A stretch of DNA of 64,000 nucleotides from Takakia lepidozioides (lineage: Eukaryota; Streptophyta; Takakiopsida; Takakiales; Takakiaceae), in the NCBI GenBank assembly GCA_030704615.1, contig CM060734.1, forward strand, positions 53,398,042 through 53,462,041. Reading direction: 5' to 3'. Shown here one piece after another: positions 11,401-22,400 of the stretch. The notes under the pieces are model-generated. The model made no database searches and was not told the origin of the DNA. It saw only the letters and a list, made by a program, of their open reading frames with translations. The stretch's first letter is position 1. The number at the start of each line of letters is the position of its first letter. The position numbers and the translations under genes are program-made.

Positions 11401-14007
11401 GTAGTCCACACGCTTACGAATCAGACCATGTGAGGTAAATAGGGAAGGAGGGTGGGGGGAAGGCGTTTAGTTGTGGAGGATATAACAAAAGCCCCTCTAC
11501 AAACTAAGAAGAACACTTCTCCAAATCTCCCAAGTCAACAGATGGCAACCACTCTCATACAATTTCCCAGAAAGCTTGCAAATCAACGAAGTAGCTGGAT
11601 ACTCAAAATGTAAAGCCAGTCTCAAGCACCTTTGTGGATTTGTACATGGCAGTCAGGTGCTCAAGCAAACTGGAACACTAGGTCTTCAATGACACATGAA
11701 AGCAGGAGGCATTTACTCAGACCAGACTATGAGGTGGTGAAAGACAGGGTTTTGCAGTCAGAGCTTGCATACCCACACTCCAAGCCTAGACCCTACATGC
11801 TAAAGAGCACAGACAAATTCAGAAGGATCAAAGCGAAATACCTGGTAGCTGGAGGTCAAAAGCTTTCTGTGCGCTTGTGATGTCCACCTCACGTACAATG
11901 GACTCTTGACTGAAGTGGCGGGTCTGCTCCAAGCCCTCTGCCTCCAAGTATCCTCCTTCACTTGGTAATAGCCACTGACAATGATTATCAGAAACAACTG
12001 CCGCTTCAGTTTGATTCATTCTCCATGTCTTGAAGTCCGAGAAGAATGATCAGGACCAATACTTCACAACACAGAAATTAGCGGAGGGCACCAGATAAAC
12101 ACCTGCTCAACTTTGGAAGCAGTCAGTGCAGCTTCCCCAAACAAGTGCTCTTTTGCCACCAACTGCCCTTTCAGTTTCTTGTCCACTATCCCCTGCACCA
12201 GACACACACACTCTCATCTTCCTCAATAGTAGAATACAAGCAGAGCTCAAAGCTAACAGAAGGTTCTTTTGAAGCTCTCTTTCTCCCTCTCTTAGACACT
12301 GACACACACTCAATATTGTGCCTGGCAATGCAATCACAGCCAAATGCCACATCGATCACAAGCTCCAGGCTAGACAAGCAGAGCAGAGCTGGAATAAACC
12401 TCGTGATTTCTAAACTGGTTCATGTCAGCACATAATGCTCACTGTTAATATCCTTTCAGCCCTAAATGCCCATGGACCCTCTGGGCCTGCAGTGGACATA
12501 TGTAATAGATTTGTTTTTTCAGATCCCACTAAAAGCTTTGGGAAGGGTTTCAAATTTTTTATACTCTGGAGGTCTGAAACCCCGCAGCCTGCTCCAGCTC
12601 TTTTATAACACTTGTTCGTGTCAGAAAGTGCAAAGGAAGTGCAATATTCTCTCCTTCGCTCTGTTTGCACCCCACATCAATCCTCTTAATTGCTTCCTTC
12701 CTTATTTCCTCTTTCATCCTTTCACATTTGCACCAGTAAATGAGATCTTACATATTCCCAAGGAGCTCAGCAAGAAAGATAGGATACAAAGTAAATGGAG
12801 CAATAGCTACAAATTTTGGGTTAAAAAAACATACTTTCAAGGGAGCATGTGGTCCTCGCTCATATTTGGCTTTATTAACTTTACTTGGTCCATTCTTCTC
12901 ACTTGGTTTCTGTCAACATAAGAGCAGAGAAAGCATACATAATAAGGCTGACATTAGTCTCTTGCCATGTCTACATAAAAAAGCAAAGCTATTCACTTTG
13001 CATCAAGCATCAGGCTGTGTGTAACCAACTTGTGTAATGGTGGGGTACAGAGGAAACTCATTGTTCCCCTACTTTGAAGAACCTTGCAGTAGTCTTGGCT
13101 AAACGAGGTGTCTCCCACATGTCAGGACTTGAACTGATCCAACAATTTTGTATCAGAGCCAGAATTATAACAAATGACAAGGTCACAATCATCAGATTTT
13201 TAGTGATTATCAGAGAAGACAGACCACTACCTTCAGCTTAACTCTAGTCAAATCAGCATCGTCAAATGCTTGCTTCCTTAATGCTCCTTTCCCTTGACTC
13301 TTTCTCCACTTCTTTGCATCTCCTTGGGCCTGCATTTCACAGACAGAGTACATTAAGCAACAAGCATCTGCCTGAATGAGGTATAAACAATAATCTGTCA
13401 GATCCAGGGCTTCGGAAGGAGGCATCTCGTTCTCTCTCTTGCTTTCTTTCCGCCGCAGTGGTACAAGTCAGAGGGAAGAAAATAATCCCTTGTGCATCTC
13501 ATCCTATATTTCGCATGTTGCTGTCTTCAACCGAAATGAAGAAAAATTAACAGGTTTTACATGCACTCTACGATACTTAAAGGCATGCTCCTGTACAAGT
13601 TACTAACCACATCCGAATGCTTGTCTTTTGTCGCTAGTTTCCGCTTCCGCGATGGTGCCTCCAAATCCCCTGGAGGCTGTTCCTGATCCTGTCACAATAA
13701 TCTACGTGAGGACTTCCCAGCTCACTCGTACAACGCAACAATTCTAAATTCACCTTCCAGACGGAATTGACTCAACCAATAGTGACAGATAAAGACCTTG
13801 GCCCTTCTTTACATCTTCCCCAACGATCCAGCACTGTACGTTTGCGTGAATAGTCTTGTAAGCGTGAAATCGAAGAGCCAGACACGTATGAACGATAATA
13901 AGCAACAGCATCCAAATTTACCAGCATGCTACAAAGACAGACGATGCTTAAACAACCCCCGGCACGAAAAAGAAGAAAATGCGCCAACAACACACCTCAG
14001 GTTCCAT
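8455..14007 (-). CDS. UTP7: U3 snoRNP-associated WD40 protein UTP7/WDR46 (BING4)
   Basis: Ten exons join in frame to 560 codons: 13996-14007, 13608-13688, 13231-13329, 12103-12192, 11842-11974, 11280-11398, 10765-10832, 9818-9866, 9143-9622 and 8455-9006. The N-terminus is basic. Conserved blocks follow in family order: KKLKGQLVAKEHLFGEAA, WLLPSEGGYLEAEG, REVDITSAQKAFDL, LGPYVVDYNSTGRYLLLGG, MNPYNSVMGLGHSNGTVTMW, and the BING4 C-terminal block GSGEPNFDSYVANPFETVKQ. A Lys/Arg-rich tail ends ARFKRK. UTP7 is a small-subunit processome component needed for 18S pre-rRNA processing in the nucleolus. The four-codon first exon (MEPE) is the least secure part. A LINE fragment lies in intron 7. A telo-box about 165 bp upstream suits a ribosome-biogenesis gene. 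Confidence 0.93.
9985..10520 (-). mobile_element. LINE 3' fragment (zinc-finger end of RT ORF) in a UTP7 intron
   Basis: A 114-codon open frame on the minus strand (10153-10497) contains CPLCGQPEDNIHFLIHCPGF, the Cys/His cluster typical of the C-terminus of non-LTR retrotransposon polymerases. It is followed by the tail GGGCGCGGGGTCAATGGCC and CACAAGGCTACGGC near 10004-10040. A second, more decayed copy of the same region is at about 21530-22020 on the other strand. The insertion lies between UTP7 exons 7 and 8 and does not disturb splicing. Confidence 0.8.
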
Positions 14008-14171
14008 CGCTCCACTGAAGACCACAGAAGCTGAAACTTTTGGTGAAATTTCCCCACAAAGAACTAACACTGCTCACACAACGAGCTGGGAAAGATCGAA
14101 AGATCCTCCCCTTCGTAGGAAAAACAGGTAGGAAACACGGAAGCGCATCTGCTCCAGCAACAGCAATCCTT

Positions 14172-14180
14172 AAACCCTAA
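14172..14180 (+). promoter_or_regulatory. Telo-box (AAACCCTAA) upstream of UTP7
   Basis: An exact AAACCCTAA motif, followed by AAACCC, lies about 165 bases upstream of the UTP7 start codon. In plants telo-boxes are enriched near the starts of ribosome-biogenesis and translation genes, which fits this target. Function here is inferred from position only. Confidence 0.55.
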
Positions 14181-16473
14181 AACCCTTAAAATGGCCGACG
14201 GATGAACGTAGTCGATTACATAACCGAGCTGTGGACGCGACTTGACAACGTGTCAAGTCCTGATTACGCAGCCTACTCACCGTAGCCTGCGACTTGGATG
14301 AAGATCTGGAAGACATGGATGAACGTCAGTTGATAGCTCGGGTGTGTCGTCATGAAAAGCTCTTTGGGTGACGCGGTTCCTCTTGTCTCTCTCGTTTTGT
14401 TTGTGCTGTTTCTCTGTCCTTGTCAATCTTCTAACCTACCTTGACAACAGTAAGCGAAGCTGTGGGGGACAAACAATGGAATCGGAGGCTGCAAGGTCAA
14501 TTGTTGGTGGTCCCCTCACGCTGGTCGGTTGGGGTTGGGGTGTGGTGCTGTTGTTACGTGGAGACTGCATTTAAGCGGACCTTAGCAACGTCAAGCAGCA
14601 CGATGGCGGATCTGGCCGGGCACCCAAAGTGTCCAGGATGTGGGAAGAGTGTGAGTGAGTGGAACGGGGTGATGACAGTGGGAGCAAATGACTTCAAAGG
14701 CCGGAATGCTGAATTGGTGGGGACGAATATCAAACTTGGGGAGACGATCCAGAATGTTATTTGAAGTCTCCAAAGCAGGTTGGCGAGATTGACGAATGCT
14801 ACAATTTGGTGAAAGGTAAAATCAAAGATAGATGTTATTCAGTGTGTTGTGCAAGGCCTGATACTGAGGACCTTCCAGCTAGGTTTGAGAGAGAAAGATT
14901 CAGGATATGGATGCTTGCTGTTGCAATTGAAAAGTAAAAGTTTGTACTGACTGACAGGTTATGGAGACCTGGAGAGATGCGAATTTCTTACACAGTGGTG
15001 GCGTGATGCCCATGAACCCCTACAATCCGGTCATGGGCTTGAGGCTTAGCCATGGTACTGTTACCATGTGGTCACCCAATATGTCATCTTTCTTTGCAAC
15101 CATGCTCTGTCGCCATGGGCCTGTAACTGCGGCTGCATTTCAGCATGAATGTTGGCAGACTTGATCTTGCAAATGGATCTGCCCTTACATGTCATCTTTA
15201 GGTACTTGATGTTGGCATTCGTCAAATTGGCCTTTGTTTCACCATCGTCATCCTTGTTCTTGAGTCTTTTTATGACATTCTGAATCATCTTTTGATGCTC
15301 TGAGATTCATCGTCACCAATTCAGAAATTTCGACCCTCCGTTTTATTCATGATTTGGAGGAAGCCTCATTGTCATCACTACGACTACGACATCGGAATCG
15401 CCCACCAACACCTCTTCCACCATCATGATGCTTAAGAATGACAATGGGGCCTGCTCTAGATCTTGAATAAAATGCTTTCAAGGGTCGAAATTCCGATTTT
15501 GCGGCGACGAATCTTGAGTTGAGATAACAATTCACAATCTCATAAGGAAAATTCCAAAAGCAAGATGGCGAAGCAAAGACGAGTCTTGACAAATGCTGGA
15601 ATACAAACTTAAGTGCCATGACAAATCGATTATTTGTTAGATCACATGAACTCACAACTAAAAAGATTGAAACTCTCTAGGCTGAGAAAATTGTGAGGGA
15701 CAGAGTGGGCGGAGTTGCAGAGGGAGGGAGTTCGGAGAGGAAACAAGACTCTCCTCTCTGGGATGGTGAGGACAGGGAGGCAATAGTTTCTGTGTAACCG
15801 AACAAACCAAAGCAAGCAGATGAGACATCAATGAAGTATTTCAACAATTTGTGTTGGCCAAAATTGATGGGGGAACTAGGCTGATCAACAAATCAATGCA
15901 TGTCATTTGTGAAATGTGGGGAGAATGGTCATGCTGCATTTGGATAGAGCAAGTGGAAGGCATGCCGAGATGTTCTTAGGCTCAGATACAATAGCAAGCA
16001 ATAGTCCTAGGGGGCCTGCCTGGCGTGAGCTTGACCTTCCAAGACTTGTCTCTTCTGTAACTTCCCTTCACTTTCCCAGCCCCACTCCTCCCACCTTTCT
16101 TTCCACATACATATTCCCTTAGAATGGCAGTGAATGACATTGTGTGTACCCAGTATCCACAGTCCAAGAAATTTAATGGTAATGTAATTAGTGTTCAAAT
16201 CAGTGGGGTGAGTCATGGAATTGCCACAACGTGACATAATTGTCCACTGTGCAGCTCACTTGTGAGGTGACAGCTTCAGCTAATCAAAATTGATCGAAGT
16301 CGGAGTTGTTCTCCTCTCTCTTCTGGAGCTAAGTTACAATTTCCGCACTACTGTTGTCTCTCCAATTTGGAGGTTACACCTTTCTCTTCTCTTGTTTGGG
16401 TTCCTATGTGCTGCCCAGCCACAATGAATGTTCTGTGTTGCATTACCCTAGAAATTCCCAGCCAACTCTTAAT
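14181..16473. other. Intergenic region between UTP7 and the MSL gene
   Basis: No complete gene recognised. Apart from the UTP7 exon copy near 15.0 kb, two unrecognised stretches look related to each other in opposite orientation. On the plus strand 14710-14800 contains ACGATCCAGAATGTTAT, and on the minus strand about 15190-15330 contains a similar GATTCAGAATGTCAT. They may be pieces of an old repeat. The segment next to 16474 is the likely MSL 3' untranslated region. Confidence 0.4.
14995..15165 (+). pseudogene. Truncated inverted copy of a UTP7 exon
   Basis: The translated plus strand reads GGVMPMNPYNPVMGLR, GTVTMWSPNMSS and LATMLC-like text. It matches the UTP7 exon at 9143-9622 (GGVMRMNPYNSVMGLG, GTVTMWSPNMSS) with many scattered changes at base level. 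The match covers about 165 bases, starts near GTGGTGGCGTGATG and stops at TTGGCAGA. There are no flanking exon parts or splice sites, so it cannot be a functional paralogue. It lies in opposite orientation to its parent, 5.5 kb away. Confidence 0.82.
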
Positions 16474-19400
16474 TTACACAGCTGAACTCCTCTCGCTCAG
16501 AGTGCGCACGTGCACTTCCTGGGGAGGGAGATGATACTCAATGCCCAATTCTTGGAATAACTTGCTCATTTCCCATAGCAAATCAGACCGACGAGCCATT
16601 TTCTCGCCGAAGTCTTGATGATTTATTGTATGTTGCAGGCCCAGTGAAAGCTTGAGCTTGTTCATCTCTACGATGTCGAGCACCACCAAATCGTATGACG
16701 AATGCCAGTGATGTGGCTTACTGGATATGTATCTGCAACCGATTGCCCCCACCATCTATTATGTCTGCAGTGATCTACTAGCTCACTTCCTCATGTTTGC
16801 AAGTACTGTGCACAAAGATCTTTTTAAGCGCATTGACTCTCTCTTTCTCGGTGCCACAGCCACTTATTTGCAAATACAAAGATCATCACGGAGAGAATGA
16901 TTACCTGCCAATCCTCTCTTTGAGTGCAGCAATTTTGTCAACAGGGGTGGAGGCATGTACAATGAAGTCGTAGTTGTCACCCATCTCTGGACTTCGGTAG
17001 AAATTTGAGATGGGCTTGGTGGCCAGCACAGAATTTGGGTAGCACACTTTGGCATTGGCATCCCCCAGAAACACAGTTGTCAAGATGTTCATCTCCTCCA
17101 CCACCAGCTGTGCTCATGACCACAATATATCTTACTTCAAAGGTTGGTTATCTGGGAATTTCAAACAAGGAATCTACTATGCCATACAGTTAACAAGAGC
17201 ATGAGGAAGGAATGGGGCCGAAAGGACTAAAGAGAATGAAAGAGGATGAGGCGATCTCAGAGCAAAGCAAACAGCTGCAATGGATGAGTGCAGATTCTGA
17301 GAGGGGTGTGCAAGCATACCTGGACGCCATCAATGAGACAGCGGTCACCAACATCAAAGGGATGCATGACAAAGAGGAAGATGAGGGCCTCGAACACAGT
17401 TTTGCAGGTGTTGCCAAAGACAAAGACGACAAGCAGCACCTGTGACGAAACAACGAGCAGCAAGTGTGTGGTGGCAATGTCAAGCACTAGTAACCAGATT
17501 ACCATCACCACAAGCACCAGCATCCCATCAATCATACGATGTAGCTTCTTCACTGCTGTCTTTGTGTCGCTAAGTGACAGTGCAAGTGCTCGCCTCTCTC
17601 TGTACACACTCACCTGCCACATTGCACCAGAGAGTCAAAGAAGGCTGTGTGCATTGGAAAATCTGAAGTGGATCCGTGCTGACTGGCTTTAGCATGCACA
17701 ATCCCGAAGGACCACTGAAAAACATCCCCTTATCTGAAATATTTCCCTATCTTCACTTACAATTGGATGCACTCCTAACTGCTCTCACTGTAGATGTGGA
17801 GCTCAGGGGGAGCAAACTCATCAGAGACCTAAAAGGACAATTTGGTCCAAGCAAGGCATCTTTCTTTGGCAGATCGCCCCAGGGTAAGGGAGAATGCCAG
17901 ATTCTTTCCTGGAGCATACTGGGGAATCTGGTGTTCTTTTCAGACCCTGTCAATCCCACTCTAGCTCTTTCCTCCCTGTCCTCTAGGAAGCCTATTGCCA
18001 TTGGGTGGACTTGATACGGGAGTACATTAATGTCTCTGTGACTAAATGCCGGCCTTGTGACCTCGTGTCCTTGTTTGTTTCGACCTGAAGCGCTTTGCTC
18101 CAGGTAAGGTAGTGCATTGGATTTAGTTGGAAAGCTTGGGGCCTTTCCCTCTTTAGAATATGCCTACACGGGCCATTCCCTGCAACTCCCTGGAGTGTGA
18201 TCTCTGAATGGTAACAAGCGGACCCCTACCGCTTGGGGGCAGCCCCTCCGCCCAAATTGGGCAGTTGTATGCTCTGTATAGCATACTCGGCACTTGGGCT
18301 CGGGTTGGTTCCTGTGCTTAAAACTTATAGCCTGCGAGATCAATCAAAACTTTAGCTCCTATCAACATCAACACTCCCCAGGGTGATTCCTGGGAATTGG
18401 TTACTTATGCCAAATCTAGGGCTTCATGTGTAGTTTTTGGGTGAATCCCAGGATGGACGATTGTGTCCTTTAAAACTACATGCTCTAGCTTAGGCTTGGA
18501 TTTCATGGCTAATGGTTCCATCTCGAGACTTGATAACAGGGGTACGTTGAAGGTTGCAATGACCAAAAGTGCTTCTAATAGAGTCCCACATCAATTCAAT
18601 CTCAAAGAAGTTCGTCCCTTGACTGGCTGGAGAGCGGTCTTAGACATTGGTGATTCAATGGGGCGCTCTAGGAAGACAACCAAGGGCAAGGACTTCAACT
18701 TGAGAGTTTCTAATCGGTTTGATGCTCTGGATGAGGTTGAATCCAAACAGCCAGAAGGACAAGATGCCCCTAAGTGTACAGAACCTGAACGTCCTGAATC
18801 TGAAGGATTTGGTACTCTGAATGGTTTACCAATCCTCAAGGTTTACACAAGACGAACAAATTCTATACACAGGGTAATTGCCCCCAAGCCGTCAGACGGA
18901 CAATCTGTCCCTAAGTGTGCAGAGCCTGAACGTCGTGTAACTGAAGGACTTGGTACTCTAAATGGTTTACCAATCCTCAAAGTCTACACAAGACGAGCAA
19001 AATCTATACACGGGGTAATTGTCCCCAAGCAGTCTGACGGACAGTCTGAAGGATTTGGTACCCTGAATGGTTTACCAATTCTCAAAGTTTACACAAGACG
19101 AGCAAAATCTACACATGGGGTAACTAGTGTGCCAATGTGTTGATCGACAGAACTGATATTGGTACCTCTGACCACTTCCTGGTTTGGACTGAGATCAAAC
19201 GGTGTTTTCCCAACACCAAGAGATCTGTGAAACGTTTGATTCGGAAGTGGCGCATAGAAAAATTCCATAATGAGGAGGTCAAGGCTGAGTACGTCCAGGC
19301 CTTGCAAGAGGCTCTCCCTCATTTTGTCCAATCGCTCCAAGAACTTCAGTCTCGCTCTGACAACGCAAGAAATGAAGTCGAAAGAGCAGTGGACTCTTGG

Positions 19401-22400
19401 AGAGTTTCGTTTCCTCCGTGGCTGACAAGATCATTGGGAGGAAACTAATTGTCTGCGGTAGAGCTGTTAATTGGTGGACCAATGAGATCAAACTCAAGAT
19501 AGCTGAGAGACGAGCCCTTTATAAAGAGTGCTGCAATTTGAAAACCAACAGAGAATTGTGGGCGAGGTACTACCAGCTCCGTAAATATCAATCAGCTTGT
19601 TAGGTCTCAGAAGAAATTATACTGGACAAGTTATACAGTGAAATAAACTCAAACCACCATGGTGGTAATGACAAGAAATTCTGGTTGGCCCTTCAACGTT
19701 TGTACAAGCCTAAAAAAACGGTCAGCAAGTACAAGCGCTGAAGACTCCTAAAGGTGCAGTGGTGACTTCATCGGTTGACATTGTCAAAAACTTTGAAAAT
19801 CACTACAGTATCCTTGGCAGAACTTCTAGGTCTAACAGTGAGGGGTCTTCTGCTGAATGGAGGGACACAGTTGGAAAAAACTGTTACTATGATTCAAAAC
19901 AGCCAGATGAACTGGAGTATATTTCAATGGCTTATAACGCTCCCATTAGTTCTTCTGAGATTGTGGAAGCAATTGAACATTTAAATGGATATAAAGCTGG
20001 TGGATCTGATGGTATTGTCAACGAGCTTATCAAGCACGGTGGCGATCCCATGATAGAGGCCCTAGTTCTCCTCTTTAACCTTCTGGAAGACTGAAATGAT
20101 CCCTTTCGTTGGCGACAGGGGGTTATTGTCAATCTATACAAGAAGGGTGACAGAGAAGAACCGGGGAACTACCGTGGCATCACGCTCTCAATGCTGTTGG
20201 CAAGACATTCTGCAGAGTTATAAGTACTCGTCTCGAGGTTGATCTGGAGTCTAGAGGTTGTTTCCACGAAGGCCAAGCTGGCTTTCGGCGAAACAGGGGC
20301 TGTGTGGATCATATCTTCACTCTAAGCCAGATTATCCAGGGAAGGGAAAAAGAAGGGAAACCCACTTGCGTTTTTTTCCTGGATGTCAAAAAGGATTACG
20401 ACACAGTGTGGAGAGATGGCCTATGGTTCCGCCTCTGGTCTTGTGGGATCAAGGGAAAGATGTGGAGAGTTGTCCACAACTTGTATGCTCACACCAAAAG
20501 CTGTGTCACTGGTAACGGACAGAAGTCCAACTTCTTGACATAGACCAAGGTGTAGCTCAAGGATGTACTCTCTCCCCTCTGCCTCTTCAATGTTTTTATC
20601 AATCAACTCCTCGAGGATGTGGAAAGTGAGGGATTTGGGTTAAGGGTGGGTGATACCACCATACAGCCCTTATGTTTGTGGATGACTTCGCAGGCATAGG
20701 AGAGACTCCAACCAATCTCCAGGAGTTGATTGATTGCGCGAAGGATACTTTGATCTTTGGGGGGCTAGAGGCTATGTCAGCAAATGTGCAGTGTAGCATT
20801 CAACGACAGAGGAGCGGGCGGAAGGGGACGTAAGTGATCGTAAGTGGAGTGGGGTAGCAAGAGATCCCTGTTCCCTTTCCACATTACCTGGGCGTTGAGT
20901 TTTCCTCCAATTGTAAGTGGGGCACCATATCCGGAAAGTTGTTCAAACTGGCAAGGGCAATCTGGGCTCACTAAATTTTTCCACTGCAGAGGGGTCAATC
21001 TGAGGTTAAGAAAACCATGCTTTTGTCGCGTTATTAGACCTGCCCTTGGAGTACGGATCTGCTATATGGGTTGATAACTCCAACCAGGCTAAGTCTCTAG
21101 AATCCATTCAAGGGGGGTGCTTAAGGAGTGTATGTCAGCATGCTCCAAAACAGCCAATGTGGCTGTTCGGGGTGAGTTTGGCATTCCGTCCATTAAGCTC
21201 CCGACGAGATGAATTCAAGGTCAGATGGTGGGGTCAGCTGCAACATATGCCCAAACACCAGATATCCTAAGTTAATCGACTCATATCTGGAAACAGCACC
21301 GCCCTGTCAAACAGGCTAAGTCTGGCAGAAGAGAGTAGAAGAGGATTCCAAGGAACGGGACCTGGATCCGAAGTCTGACCTGCTGGATCTAAATCTGACT
21401 TAGAGGCTGTAGTGTAGGTGTTCGAAGCCATGTCTGTTGCCATGAGATTGTCTGATGAAAATGAAGTTCGGCAGAAAACTTCCCTGAACTTGTTTCCAGT
21501 CAGTGACATGGGGGGGACATCTTGGATGGACCTCAAGGGTCTACCCACTCTCGGCAACTAGACTGAATTTTAAACTCAGGGCAGGAAAGCCTACCTTTGA
21601 ACAGCAAAAAAGAAGCAGAGAGGAAAGGAGGAGAGGATTCGAGTGCAATTGCCCGTTGTTGTGTGGGCAAATCTGAAGCGACAGTATTCATTTTCTGATA
21701 CACTGTCCGGGGTTTTCTCTCACCAAAGAGACGCTCCCTCTTCAATTCTATCAAGGGAATTGTGCCTGTACCCCTGTTTACCAACTTTGAAAGCTTTGAA
21801 AGTCTCGAGGCTGAGCCAAAAGCCCAGGCCCTCCTGAGGCCTAGTTTTTGTGGGCAAATCACACACAGCAGATTGAGCTGTGTGGAAGGGATTTCTAGAG
21901 GAATATCTGGAAAAACGGATTAATCTTTATATGAAGGTAAGTCTTACTACCAACGCCAGCCCATGACAGAGGTAGGTTCTGTCCCTTTTGTTCTCCGCTC
22001 AAATGGGGGCGCGGGGAGGGGGTGTGGGGGGGCGCGGGGAGGGGGTGTGGCTTATGAGTACAATCTAGCTCTTTCCTCCATTCAGTGTAGCTGGGGATTT
22101 GTTTTGAAGCAGCCTCTTTTGCAACTAACATCTTTTCTACATTTCATCTTTCAGCTACTCAGCAGTGTCTGCATGAAAATTATTGTGGAAGCAAACAAAA
22201 TTACATCCACTCTTTCCAGCGACCAGCATTCCAGCAATCGCAATTTCCACGATTTTGTGCCTGGGAGTGTAGTTAAAAATATTAATCACCTGGTGTTTGA
22301 TCAATACAATAGCAACACATTTGACAACCATGGAGAAATGCATCTATGAGAGGAGGGTGAGAAGAAACAAGTACCACCCAATTTTTTAGAGTTTGCCGAG

